Shown one piece after another: positions 50,746 to 63,200 of a stretch of DNA of 64,000 nt. The notes beneath the pieces are model-generated. The model did no database searches. It was not told the DNA's origin and worked only from the letters and a program-made list of their open reading frames with translations. Numbering within the stretch: position 1 is the stretch's first letter; each line of letters opens with the position of its first letter. Source of the DNA: Opisthocomus hoazin. Taxonomy: Eukaryota > Chordata > Aves > Opisthocomiformes > Opisthocomidae. The DNA lies in NCBI RefSeq assembly GCF_030867145.1, contig NC_134440.1, forward strand, positions 9,734,001 to 9,798,000, written 5' to 3'. Made by a program: the position numbers and the translations under genes.

Positions 50746-53700
50746 GGCGGAAAGCAGAGGGGCTGGGGACTTCAGCAGGCTCAGGAATTTATGTTCACCA
50801 AGTCCAGCCAGTAATCAGTCTGCTGCAACAGAGAGGGGAAGGAAAACACCAAAACGTCGCACCCCCTCGTACAGAAGCAGCCCTTCAGAATCGTGTCAGC
50901 CTGTCACCACTTTTCCTACCCAGAGCACTGGTGCCAAACTTGCGTGACACAGCCCAGCGCAGGGCTGCTGATCAAAGTGGTTTTCTGTATTATTTCCCTT
51001 GGCTGCTGAGTCACGTGAGCAGGCGACCGGCGACTCGTGTCTGGCGGGACCTCAGCCGGAGCCGAGGCTGCAGCACTGGAAACCCGCCGGCTGTCACGCA
51101 CGGCAGCAGCACAGCCTGGCAAGCTGTCCGCACTCCGGCATGGACAAACCAGACAGCACCAGCCCGCCCCACCGCAGCCAGAGCCACGCGGACAGCAGCG
51201 CGCACCGCTGCGCTGGGGCTGGCTGGGACACCCTTCGCCGTGCTGGAGGTACTGCAGACGTCCAGGCCACGCGCTGCAGGAACGCGGGCAGCTACGGACC
51301 AGGCAGGCCCCTGGCCAGCAGCCAGCGCCCGATGCCCACGCTGCCCCAGGTATTCCTCCTGGCCAGCACAACGCTAGCTCACTGACGGCTACACAGGCTG
51401 CAAGCAATGTCCAGCATCTTGCAAGCATACGCTCTAGGACAGGGCTGCTTCAGAGCCCAGATGTGGCTGGCTGAATGACAGCGTGCATCGATTAAAAGAA
51501 AAAAAAATCAGCTAACACTCCTGCGAGGATAGGTAGTCCCAGCCCTTCTCTGGGCTCTGGAGGGCGCAGACCAGCAGCGTTAGGGCCCAGCCCATCTCCA
51601 GCTCACACCCCCCCGCCTCGGGCTTTGCCCTCAGCTCACACGGACACGACGATGCCGACGCCAGAAGAGACGTGCCAAGGTGCTCCTTCACCCACGACAA
51701 ACATCTCCAGAGGGAAAGGTGCGCTCTGACACACACCCGCCACAGCCAAAGATCCCCACAGCACACAGGCCTCTGGACGCTGTGCAGAGCACAGAGGGAT
51801 TTTCATCTGCTGTTATTGTACAAACCTTTACGGCCCCTGGCCGGAGTCCCAGCTACACAAACCCGGGAGCTGCCCCGAGACACAAACTCGCGGCAGCATC
51901 GGGAGGCAGCTGCACGGGAGCGGCTGTGCGGGGCGAAGGCTGTCCAGGGACACGCTGCACCGCCACGCGATGGCCCTGCCCCGGAGCGCCGGCAGCGTCC
52001 TCCGCCGCCGGTGAGGTTCCCTGGGAAGAGGTTCACCAAGAACACCCAGGGTTTATCATCAAACACGGGAGGCAAGGCACCAGGCGCAGAGGGGCACAGC
52101 AGCACACGCTGTCATCCAGCCGGATGAGATGAAGTATTACAGTATTCTGCAGAAAGCACACCAGCTCTGGGCTACCGTGACGCACCAGCCAGCAGAGCCA
52201 CTCTCCTTTCATCCAAGCCGTTTGTTAGTACTGAGCCTTGGACTTCTGACAAACGCCGAAACGCAGAGGCCTGCTCGTCCTCGCCATTAAGCATGGCAGC
52301 ACTTCCGCAGGAGCTCCCCTGAAACAGCGAGTGCCAAGCTGTCTCCGAGTATACCTGCTCACCTCCGCCACCTCCTCCCCCAAGCCTTTTGCTTTTTTCA
52401 TTTCATACATTTCTCCAATATGTTCTTTCGGAGGCAACACTGGAGAACGCTACCAAATTGAAGAGTAATCAGCTTCCACCAAATGAAGTGAAGACTCAGA
52501 GCTGGCGTTACTGCGAGTGAAAAGTCAGGCAAGCCTGTAAGGTTATTATCGAAGGAGGTTAAAATAAAATAGTAAGTGCATCCCGTGTCAAACGCTCTCC
52601 CTCATTTTGTCGGTTACTCCACTACCCTCACCTACCCATGATCTTCCAAATCTGCCTTTGAGGTTAACAGGAGCTCTCAAAATGAGCACTTCAGTACAAT
52701 GCCCCCCCTTCTTTTTTTCATTCCCCCGGTTGTTTCACCACCACGGATAAGAGAGATCAGCTTGCAGACCCCACGCGAGGAGCGTGCTCAGCTGGGAAAC
52801 ACCACGCGTTGGAAGCGTCCTCCCAGCACGGCTCAGCGCAGTATTCGTGAGCGATCCAGATCCAGTTACACCGCACCGTGACATTTTTAATTCTGGATAT
52901 GAAACACATTCGCTTTTAAAGCTTTTCATTTGAGTTCCTGTCTGTACAAATTTCGACTACAACTTCTAATGAGAAATACAGCGCACACAGAGCGAACAGC
53001 AGCAGAGACTGCGTAGGCAGAACATGGCAGTAATACCAATCAGCCCCAAACAGCCTCTTCTCAGGCTTCAGATGCTTCAGAATAAAGCACCACCATGACA
53101 TGAATTGTATTTGAATTGCCAAGTCATCCTCTGCCCCTTTGGCCCTGTCTAAATTTGCAAATATATTCCTTTGTTACCTTCAAGAGTTCTCCTGCCTTTG
53201 GTATTCTCCGAGTCTCTCACTTTCAGCAGCACCTCTCACGTTCAACACTTACCCACCCAACCACCTTCCAGTGTTAAGGAGCACACAAACGATTTCTGGA
53301 AGCAAAACGGGCCAGGGATTGCCCGGCTGCTGCTCTGCTCAGGTTGGCCACGGCCGGAACTGACAGAGCCGACACGGCCTACATCTGCTGCCCCAACTCC
53401 AAAACTCGCCGAGAAATCCAACCAGGCAGAGGCTGCCTCTCAAACCACGGGGACTCACCCAGGAGCAGAGGAGGCACAGGAGGAAGGCTGCTGTGTGCAT
53501 TTTGTAACCTTGTACAGAACCTTCAGGGATTTTGTTTTTTTTGCTTGGCTCTTGTGGGAATTCATATGCTCTGTCTGAGCACGACAGTTTTTCACAGAGC
53601 TACCAACTTTACTAACATCTCGTTTCCCTTTACAGAATACAAAAATTCACGGAATACGGTTGTCTGATTACCTTACATCTCCAAACAGCTCAGAGCGCCA

Positions 53701-54813
53701 GCTCAGATAAAAGGTCTGCTTTCTCGGAAGCCTTATCTGAAGTCAGCGCACTAAAAGCCAAGATGAAAAATTCACCACCAGCCTCGTCCACGGAGCTTTA
53801 CCGGAAAGGCCCGGCAACTCGAAAGCCTGCTTCACCGTAACACTGAAGCTACTGAAGGTGCAGCCGTACCTCTGGTCAACGCACAAAAGCAAGTCATGGA
53901 ATTTAGAGAACGCAGCAGCTTCAGCCAACAGCCCCAGAAAATTCTGCTACTGTGTTAAAAATAATAATAATAAAATAAATATCGGTCTTTAACGCGAGAT
54001 GGTGTTGCCGGCAGCGCGTGAAGAACCTTCGGCACAAACCAGCAGGCTAACTCGGTAAGGGTCAGCACTTCGCAGGAGAGCGAGCGCGGGGCCGCCGAGA
54101 GCGCCGCGAGTCAAGGACAAAAGCATCACCCACGCAAGGAGGGCTGCGACCCCGGGGGCAGAGGCTCCCGCGACCTGGCAGACCCCTCCACGGCCCCCCG
54201 GCAGAGCCAGCGCGGGATGCCCGGGGCGGGCTCCTGAGCCCCGCAGCCCCGCAAAGCCGCCGATCGCCGGTGCCGGGGGCCGTCGCGGTGCGTCACCCCC
54301 GACGGCGGGCCCGGCGGCTTGGAGCCCCTCGGGCCCCAGAGCCACGGGGGGGAACGGCGACCCCCAGCCCGGGGCCCGCACACCAGCGACCTCGGGAAGC
54401 TCCCCGCGCCGCCCGGAAGCCCTCCCCGCCGCTCCCCTGCCCGGTTCGGTCACCAGGCCAGGCACTGCTGCAGCCCCGGGGGCGGGGGCGGCACCGCCGG
54501 ACGGGGCTCGCAGCCGCTACGGCCGGTCCCGGGGCCCAGGCGCAGGGCGGCGGCCGGCAGGGCCGGCCGGGGCGGGGGAGCGGCGGCACAGGCCCACCCG
54601 CGGCCCCCGCCCCGCCGGCCCCAGCGCGGACACCGCGCAGCGCCGCGACCCCGAGGCAGCCGGTAGCGACCGGGCCCCGCCCGGCCCGGCAGAGGCCTGG
54701 GCACCGGCCGCGCAGGCCCCGCCGCACCGGGGGCCCCGCAGCCCCGGGGGAAGGGGCCGCGGCCCACCGCAGCCCACCCCGCAGCACCGGCGCGGCCCCG
54801 CCGCCCGCCCTAC
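50746..54813 (-). other. FZR1 intron 1
   Basis: About 4 kb between the first coding exon and the untranslated exon. No exon-like open frame with a recognisable protein was found, and there is no young repeat. An AATAATAATAAAATAAAT microsatellite-like stretch lies near 53961-53980. Confidence 0.6.
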
Positions 54814-54899
54814 CTGCCCGCCCGGCGCGGCGCGGCCCGGCCCCGCTCCGCCTCCGCCTGTCACTCTCCGCCGGCCCCACCGCTCCGCAATATGGCGGC
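54814..54899 (-). promoter_or_regulatory. FZR1 5' UTR exon and core promoter
   Basis: On the minus strand a GC-rich exon ends CGGGCAG with a GTAGGG donor at 54813. Its upstream edge holds the YY1-type word AATATGGCGGCC (54888-54899, + strand). It splices in the right direction to the start-codon exon at 50745. Exon identity is inferred from position and donor quality. Confidence 0.6.
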
Positions 54900-55355
54900 C
54901 GCCCCTGCCCGCTGGCCCCGCCCCCCGTTCGAATCAACACAGAAGCGGCGGCGCGCGGCGCCATGGCAACGGCCGCGGCCCGCCCCGGGTGGGTGGGGCG
55001 GAGCCTGACACCGCCCCTCAGCGCGCTGACGTCACGGCGCTGAGGGCCTTCCGGGGGAGGGGAGGGGGACACGGGACATGGCGGCCGCGCTCCCCGCAGC
55101 CCCTCCCGGCGCGCCCCGGCTGTAACGCGCCGGTCCCCGCGTAGCCCCCGCGCCCCCCCGCCCCGGGGCTCGAACGCGCGGGCGTCGGCCGGGAGCGGCG
55201 GGCCCGGCCCATCCCGTCCCGCCCCGGCCCCGCCCCCGGCGCCGCCGTGACCCCACCGCGCCCCCGCCGTGACCCCGCCGTGACCCTGCCGTGACCCCGC
55301 CGTGACCCCGCCGCTGCCGATCGCTTCCGGGGCGGCCCCGGCTCCCGGTTTGAAA
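54900..55355. promoter_or_regulatory. Shared CpG island between FZR1 and the Harbinger-derived gene
   Basis: A CpG island of about 450 bases without TATA separates the two divergent first exons. It contains GC boxes, a GACGTCA CRE-like word (55028-55034), a second ACATGGCGGCC word near 55076 and a tandem GCCGTGACCCC repeat (55245-55315). Head-to-head spacing suggests shared regulation. Confidence 0.6.
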
Positions 55356-58300
55356 ATGCGGGAGCGGCTGCTGGTGCTGCTGTGCGCGCTGGCGCGGCGG
55401 CGGGCGGGCGGGCGGCGGGCCGTGGCCATGGCCGGCACCGGCGGCGGTGGGGCCTGGGACGGGCCGCAGCGGCGAGCCTGGCTCCGGCACTACTACAGCC
55501 AGCGGCAGAAGCGGCTGATGACGGTGACCGGGGGCGGGCGGGGGCGGGGAGGACGCAAAGCAGGCGGGACGTGGGGCACGAAGGACACGGGGGGGGGGGG
55601 CGCACCCAAATGGGGAGGGGGTGGAGGGGGGGCACAGCTCGCAGGGACACATGGGGGGGCGGGGCAGACACGAACCGCAGGGGCGGGAAGGATGGGGGCA
55701 CAAAGGACACGGGGGACACGAAGGATGGGGGACACGAACGCAGATCCAAAGGACAGGGGATACAGAGGGTTGGGGGGTGACATCAAAGGGGGGGACACAA
55801 GGGGGGGGACACACGGGGGAGGGGACACAGAGGGCCTGGGGACACGCGGCAGCAAGGACAGGCTGTCAGGGGAGAGCGTGGGGAGGCCGTGTCCCTGGGC
55901 AGTGGCCGGGGGCGGCACAAAAAGCCTCTTTTCAGCTTAAAGATGGTATTTAGAATTTACTGACAAATGAACTGGAGGGGCCGGGGCGTCGTGCCCGCTC
56001 CCCCTGCCGATCACGCCCACCCCGCAGCTCACTCGTTAAAAAATCATCCCAAGTGGCCACCCCGGAAGGGGACTTTTTACGAAAGGCTCCTCAGCTGCAG
56101 CCCCGGAGCTCTGTTCTGGGCCACACTCGCAGCATCGCACGATCGCTACGGTGGGAAAGGACCTCTGAGACCATCCAGTCCAGCCGTCACCCCAGCACCC
56201 CCAGGCCTGCTGAACCATGTCCCCAAGTGCCACGTCCACGCGGTGTTTGAACCCCTCCAGGGATGGGGACTCCCCCACTGCCCTGGGCAGCCTGGGCCAA
56301 CGCCTGACCACTCTTGCAGGAAAGAAATTGTTCCTGATATCCCATCTAAACCTCCCCTGCTGCACCTTGAGGCCATTGCCTCTCGTCCTGTCGCCGGTTA
56401 CCTGGGAGAAGACCCCAGCCCCCCTCACTCGCCCCTCCTGGCAGGGAGCTGCAGAGAGCGAGAAGGTGGAGACCTCTCCTCCACTTCCTCGCAGAGAGCG
56501 AGAAGGTGGCCTCCTCTTCTCCAGCCTGAGCAGCCCCAGCTCCCTCAGCTGCTCCCCATCAGACTGGTTCTCCAGCCCCCTCCCCAGCCTCGCTGCCCTG
56601 CTCTGGACACGCTCCAGCCCCTCCATGTCCTGCTTGTGGTGAGGGGCCCAAAGCTGAGCACAGGACCCGAGGTGTGGCCTCACCAGTGCCCAGCACAGGG
56701 GCAGGATCGCTGCCCTGGTCCTGCTGGCCACACCATTCCTGATCCAAGCCAGGATGCCGCTGGCCTTCCTGGCCACCCGGGCACACTGCTGGCTCATGGG
56801 CAGCCGGCTCTCGACCAGCACCCCCAGGGCCTTTTCCGCCGGGCAGCTCTCCGGCCTCTCTGCCCCAAGGCTGGAGCGTTGCATGGGGTTGTGGTGACCC
56901 AGGTGCAGGACCCAGCACTCGGCCTTGTTGAACCTCACACAGTTGGCCTCGGCCCATCGATCCAGCCTGCGCAGATCCCTCTGCAGAGCCTTCCCACCCT
57001 CGAGCAGATCGACCCTGCTGCCCACCTTGGTGCCATCTGCAGACTGACCGAGGGAGCACTCGATCCCCTCATCCAGTTCATTGATAAAGATGTTAAACAC
57101 GACTGGCCCCAACACTGAGCCCTGGGGAACACCGCTCGTGACCGGCCGCCAGCCGGATTTAGCTCCGTTCACCACCGCTCCCTGGGCTCGGGCATCCGGC
57201 CGGTTCTTTACCCAGCGAAGGGCACCCCAGTGCCCAGCCGTGGGCAGCCCGTTTCTCCGGGAGGGTGCTGCGGGGAGCGGTGTCCGAGTCCCTGACAAGC
57301 ACACACAGCGGTCGCCTGGTGGGGTTGCAGCGGGGTTTCCCAGGACCAGGAATGTTTGACCGGGCGGTAGTGCCCGTCGGGACGTCCTCCCTGCCCTGAG
57401 GCGGTCGCTGGAGCCAGAGGGTCTTCGGGGCAGGGGGTCCCCGCGAAGCGGGGGCTGGGGGAGCGCTGTCTCATGCTGCTCTTGTCTCTCCGCCGTGCTG
57501 CAGCTCCTGGTCGCGCGCCGCAGGAGAACCAGCTGCTACTTCTACCCCCGCGCCTGGCCCAGCCTCAGGAGCGCGGACTGGTGGGAGCGCGTCGTGCTGA
57601 AGGAGTTCGGGCCCCGGGACTGGCTGGAGAAGTTCCGGATGTCCAAGGAGACCTTCTTCTACGTCTGCAACCGGCTGCGGCCCGGGCTGGCTCCGCACAG
57701 CGCCCACTTCCACCCCACCCTGCCCCTGGAGAAGAGGGTGGCCGTGGCCCTGTGGCACTTGGCCACCAACGTGGAGTACCAGACTCTGAGCCCGCTCGTG
57801 GGCGTGGGGCCCTCCACGGTGCAGACGTGCGTCCGGGAGGTGAGCTACGCCATCGTCTTGCTGCTGAAGCCCCTCTACCTCCGGGCGCCCAGCGAGAAGG
57901 AGCTGGAGAACATGGTGCGCATCTTCCGCACGCGCTGGGGCTTCCCGCACTGCATCGGCGCCCTGGACAGCCTGCACATCGCCATCCACCCGCCCCTGCG
58001 CCTCAGTGCCGACTACTGCAACGGCCAGGGCTGGCACTCCGTCCTGACGCAGGCCACCGTGGACGGCCTGGGCCAGTTCTGGGACGTCTGCACCGCCTTC
58101 CCCGGCAGCATGGAGAACAGCGCGGTCCTGGAGAGCTCCAGCCTGTGGGTGCTGGCCAAGGAGGGCCGGCTCTGCCCCAACCCTCCCAAGCACTTCATGG
58201 GGAAGGCGCAGAAGTACGTGCTGCTGGGCGATGCCACCTACCCCTTGCAAGACTGGATCCTCAAGCCCTACCAGGAGGACCAGCAGCTCAGCCAGCGGCA

Positions 58301-58622
58301 GCTGCAGTTCAACTACCGCCTGAAGCGGGCGCACAGCGTGATCGAGAACGCGTTCCTGCGCCTGAAGGCGCGCTGGCAGATCCTCCTCAAGTGCGACGAC
58401 TGCAGCCTGGAGCTGCTGCCCACCCTCGTCCTCGCCTGCTGCATCCTGCACAACGTCTGCGAAGCCCACGACGACCCCTTCAACGAGGAGTGGCTGGAGG
58501 GCACCGAGCCCACCGAGCTGCCCAAGCCCTGCCAGCCCGCGCCCGCCGCCATGGAGGACGGCCGGGCCGAGCAGGTGCGCGAGCTGATGTGCCAGTACTT
58601 CGAGAGCTGCGGGGAGGGCTGA
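55356..58622 (+). CDS. PIF/Harbinger transposase-derived nuclease gene (HARBI1/ALP1-like)
   Basis: DDE-superfamily nuclease derived from a PIF/Harbinger DNA transposon. Exon 2 (57504-58622) has no ATG at its 5' edge but follows a TCTCCGCCGTGCTGCAG acceptor. Exon 1 (55356-55523) opens [16 protein letters not shown], ends RQKRLMT and stops at a GTGACC donor; both ends are phase 0, giving 428 residues. The catalytic triad looks intact: Asp211 ([10 protein letters not shown], 57966), Asp299 (LLGDATYPL, 58230) and Glu337 ([13 protein letters not shown], 58344). It keeps [15 protein letters not shown] and LACCILHN, as in HARBI1, but differs from HARBI1 itself. No terminal inverted repeats flank it, it has an intron and sits in a host promoter island, so it looks domesticated. 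Its intron holds a CR1. No AATAAA was found downstream. Confidence 0.85.
56130..57195 (-). mobile_element. CR1 LINE in the intron of the Harbinger-derived gene
   Basis: Reverse-oriented, 5'-truncated CR1. The minus strand reads [20 protein letters not shown] (reverse transcriptase), then [14 protein letters not shown] where active copies have FADDTK, then [20 protein letters not shown]. It continues to a 3' UTR facing left (GGTGGGAAAGGACCTCTGAG). The catalytic aspartate pair is damaged, so it is inactive. A 42-base unit containing GAGAGCGAGAAGGTGG is duplicated near 56455-56510. Confidence 0.93.
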
Positions 58623-59094
58623 CGGGGCCGGTGTGGAGACGCAGCGCTGCACGCCCTTGGCTCGAGGACTGCCCGCGGACTCCGGCAAGCGTTGGGTCAG
58701 TGGCGCCGGGCCGTTGGGCGAAGGACTGGACCCCTGCGATGGCGGCTCCCGGGGCGGGGAGGGGGCGGCCGCGTCGCGCTGGTTTGGCGGCGGTGGTTGG
58801 AGGCAGCGCAATGTATTCCGTGCCCGTGCTCTGTGCCCGGCTCTGAGCGGTCTGGTGGTGTGGGGTGAGCGACGCGGGGGTCAGCGCTGGCCGAGGGGAC
58901 CGGGGGTCCCTTTCTGGGGAGTGCGCCCCTGCCCAAGGCCCCTCCGCCGGGCCAGAACTGGGGGGGGGGGGGGCTGGAAGAGAGGTGGCGAAGCCCCTTG
59001 GCGGGTGCAGAACCGGTGACGTGACCGGGCTGGGGAGGGAGGGGGGAGGCCCAGCCGGGACCCGCGGGGACCCTGCGGCTGGGTAGCTGAGGGG
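58623..59094. other. Downstream of the Harbinger-derived gene
   Basis: GC-rich sequence of about 470 bases containing a G-run near 58960. It probably includes the 3' UTR of the Harbinger-derived gene, but no polyadenylation signal is visible before the CR1. Confidence 0.5.
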
Positions 59095-60258
59095 AGAGCC
59101 ATGGATGTTGTCTACCCCGACTTCAGCAAGGCTTTGGACACAGTCTGCCATCACATCCTCCTAGGGAAGCTCAGGCAGCGTGGGCTGGATGAGTGGTCGG
59201 TGAGGTGGGTTGAGAACTGGCTGAAGGGCAGAGCCCAGAGGGTTGGCATCAGCGGCGCTGAGTCTGGTTGGAGGCCGGTAACCAGTGGTGTGCCCAGGGG
59301 TCAGTACTGGGCCCAGTCTTGTTCAGCTTCTTCATCAGTGACCAGGATGAAGAGTTAGAGTGCACCCTCAGCACGTTTGCTGATGACACCAAACTGGGAG
59401 GTGTGGTAGACACACGGGCAGGCTGTGCTGCCATCCAGCGTGACCTGGACAGGCTGGAGAGTTGGGCAGAGAGGAACCTGATGAGGTTCAACAAAGGCAA
59501 ATGCAGGGTCCTGCACCTGGGGAGGAACAACCCCAGGCACCAGTACAGGCTGGGGCGGCCCTGCTGGAGAGCAGCTCTGCGGAGAGGGACTGGGAGTGCT
59601 GGGGGACGACAGGGTGACCCTGAGCCAGCAGCGTGCTCCGGGTGCCCAGAAGGCCAAGGGGATCCTGGGGTGCATGAGGAGGAGTGTGGGCAGCAGGGCG
59701 AGGGAGGTTCTCCTTCCCCTCTGCTCTGCCCTGGGGAGGCCCCATCTGCAGTGCTGTGTCCAGTGCTGGGCTCCCCAGTTCAAGAAAGATGAGGAGCTAC
59801 TGGAGAGAGTCCAGCGCAGGGCTGCGAGGATGAGGAGGGGACTGGAGCATCTCTTCTGCGAGGAGAGGCTGAGGGAGCTGGGCTTGTTCAGCTTGGAGAA
59901 GAGAAGGCTGCGAGGGGACATTAGAAATGCCTCTAAATATCTGCAGGATGGGGGTCAGGAGGACGGGGCCAGACTCTGTTCAGTGGTGCCCAGCGACAGG
60001 ACAAGGGGCAACGGGCACAAACTGGAGCAGAGGAAGCTCCAGCTGAACCCGAGGAAGAACTTCTTCCCTCTGAGGGTGACGGAGCCCTGGCCCAGGCTGC
60101 CCAGGGAGGCTGTGGAGTCTCCTTCTCTGGAGATATTCCAGCCCCGCCTGGCCGCGGTGCTGTGCAGCTGCTCTGGGTGACCCTGCTTGGGCAGGGGGTT
60201 GGGCTGGGGGACCCACAGAGGGCCCTGCCAGCCCCCACCATTCTGTGATTCTGTGACA
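59095..60258 (+). mobile_element. CR1 LINE, best-preserved copy, at the duplication edge
   Basis: Forward CR1, 5'-truncated inside the reverse transcriptase. It reads MDVVYPDFSKALDTVCHHIL (motif A region), [14 protein letters not shown], then [14 protein letters not shown] and [20 protein letters not shown], and runs through the 3' UTR to a clean ATTCTGTGATTCTGTGAC tail at 60241-60257. The frame shifts at least once between motifs. The tail is the left edge of duplicated copy B. Confidence 0.95.
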
Positions 60259-63200
60259 CAGCGAGTGACACGCGAGGGGCTGGGGAGCCACCAGGGATTT
60301 TCAAACCAAGCCCCGCGCTCCCGCAGCAAGGGCTACAGCAAAGTGGGCGTGCAGGAACCGCGTTTCTGAAATTACACTGAAATTAATCCCGTTTTGGAGG
60401 CGAGCGAGGCTGCAGGACGCCGCCGTGGCCGCCCCTCGGGGCTCTGGCGACGCGGTGCTGCCCGGGAGCGGCGAGCTGCCGGCCCACCAGTGCCTGCCCG
60501 TCCCGACGACGGCCCCAGCAGCACCACGCAGCCCATCAGGCGCTGCCGTGCCGGCACGCGCGGCCAAGGCTGGGGCGAGCGGAGCGGCACCTCGCCGACC
60601 CGCCAACCCCCCTGCGCCCCGGCAGCTCACCCGAAGGGCACCGGCAGTCCCACCACCACCCCGCCAGCCTGGGCTCAGGGAAAGGAGGTGGGGGAAAAAA
60701 AAGACAGAGCCAGGTATCGCCCACGGACGCTACAGAGAAGAGGTCAAGCTCTATGTACACAGCCCGGAAAACCCACCGGAGCAGGACGCAGCGCCGGCGC
60801 CGCAGGGCCCAGGGCGGGCAGCAGCCAGGCGCGCGGCGGGGAGAGCACAGGGACAGGGACAGGAAGGGGCTGCTGCACGCGGCGCAGCTTCTCGTTAAAG
60901 TAAAAGCAACACATACACACAAGCGCTTGGCGTCACGGCCCACGGCACTCCTCACACAGGCTCCGAACACGCCAGCAGGCGCTCTCTTCCCATACGACTC
61001 AAAAAAACCAAAACAACAAACAAAGAAAAATTACAACAGGTCCCTGGCTCTGCCTTGAAGATACAACGAAGCGACGCTCCGTCCTTGCTCCCGAACCAGA
61101 CCCCCCGCGGGCTCTCGCCCCATCCAGCCAGGAGAGGCCCCGCTCCCTCCCAAGGCCCGGATCCGCAGGAGCCGCTGGCTTTCTCGACGCCTCTCGCTGC
61201 TCGTCGCCTCGGGAGGACCCCGGAGCGCCCAGCCTGCCGCAGAGGGGGCCCTCGGGGTGGGCTTGCAGCCGGTTGGAAAAGCCACTGGTTTTCCCCCTCT
61301 GTTAACTAAAAGGATCAGCCCAGAGCACGCAACAGCCACTCCCGACCTCTCTGACCCTGCCCCGCGGAGGCAGAGCCTCCTCAAGCCTCCTCCAAGCTTA
61401 CAGCCCCAAAACGCACCCGCGGGCAGCTGCCAGGCGTGCCGCAAACCGAGCTCTCTGACGGGAATGACTGCGTCGCGTACTATAGTACCTTTTGGGGGGA
61501 AAAAAGGAAAAGCACAAAGGAAAATGAGCAGTTCCTCAGCTGCTCCGTGCGGCGGGGACGCCCTGCCCTGTCAAGCGACAAGCAGAGCCCCGAGCCCAGC
61601 CTCCTCGCACCAGCTGTATCCACCGGGCCCGGCTGGCTCCCACCTCCAGAGACGTCCGTCCCAGGGCAGAGCGGCCGCGAGCAGCGCGTCCGGCCCCGTC
61701 CCAGAGGCGAGGACACTCTCCTCTCTCCCAAGAGGGGCAACACCGCAGCGGGGATGGCCTCGGTCCGGTCTCGTGGTCCGGCGTCCTCTCCAGTACACAG
61801 CCCGAGGGCCGGAGGACGCTGGTTTGACGTTTCTCTTGTACCCGTTTCCCTTTCCGAAGGATGAATCCGTAAACCTCTGGCAGTTCCCTCCCCGTCCCCT
61901 CCCAAGCACTGCCCGGCGTGGTTCACAAGCACATATTTAATTAGCATCTGCTGGGTCCGACCTCCGGGCCCTCCCTCCCGGCGGCTCCTCGGGGTTCCAT
62001 GCACACCAAGGTAGTGGGCTGATCGCGGCACCGCCGGCGCTGGGCTCCCGGCTCACCACACGCGGGCTTTATCGTATCCTGGTGAAGAGGTTGAGGACGG
62101 ATACAGACTCCTGCCAGGAAAAGGCAAAGCAGGGGCTGAGCACTCCATAGCTGCGCTGCGGCGTCACGCCACCTGCTTCGGGGTTTGGTTTTTTAATAAA
62201 CCAGCTGCCGATCCGGTGAGGTACCTCCAGCTCTGGGCACGACCCGAGCTCACCGTTCAAAGCCCAACACCATCAGTATTCCCACGGGCTTTTTCCAGGC
62301 GGTAACAAGGAGCACGGCAGGCAAGTGTGCCGTTCCCCCGGCCTCGTGGGGAGCTGTACCCCAGAGCTGCCAGAGACCGGGGACGCCGGCAGCGAGCAGC
62401 ACCCGCTCCCCACAGCTCACTCCAGGATCTCCCTGCCACCTCCGCCAGACACCCAGCCCAGCTCTCGGCGCAGCTGGCACCACCCGCTCTCGGTGACGGC
62501 GAGCTGTCAGCAGCAGCACCCACGATCCCACTCCCACCCAAGCCCCCATCTGAGGCCGTTTCACAGGGAGCCAGGGGACAACGCTCTCGGAGCGGGTCAG
62601 CTCCCAGCAGCACCCTTGCAGGGAGGAGGGTGGGCGCAGGATGGGCTCCCCGAAACGCTGCTACGCTCAGCAGCCCTCGAGCAGCCAGGAGAAGGCCGTT
62701 CCGTCGCACTGCCTTGAGCACACAGGGGCAGGCTTTTCTTTCACCTGATGACTACAGATCTCTTCATGTCTCAGCAAAGTACAACCCTGCACCGCATCCA
62801 GCCCTCGACCCGCAGCGTGTGGTGAAGGGACCAGAGCCAAGGCAGCAGAGCAGCGCAGACTTGGCCCGAACTCGCCCCCGGGCCGAGCCTGCTGCAGGAC
62901 ACAGCCGCAGCCACCCCCGCACGCACCCTTACCTTCGTCGAGCGAGTTTTACTGAAGACGTTCCAGAAGCGCAAGGTCTCATCTCCAGCTCCTGTAACGA
63001 TGGCCTCCCCATCAGGGGACATTGCCTACGGCCAAGAGAGAGCAACCTTTAGCAGCTGTTACATTTTTGAGGTTGAAAACAAACCTTCACTGGAATACGA
63101 GAGAGATTTAACTCTCCTTCCTACCTGGCTAGCGGTGAGAAACCACAGAACTACCTCTGCTTTCCTCTGCCTCGCTCAGTCTCCGTAGGTGCCAATTTGA

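Noticed and set aside
57473-58846. A 457-codon frame overlapping the Harbinger-derived gene
   Set aside because: It is the wrong frame; the alternative frame carries all DDE motifs and ends at a proper stop.
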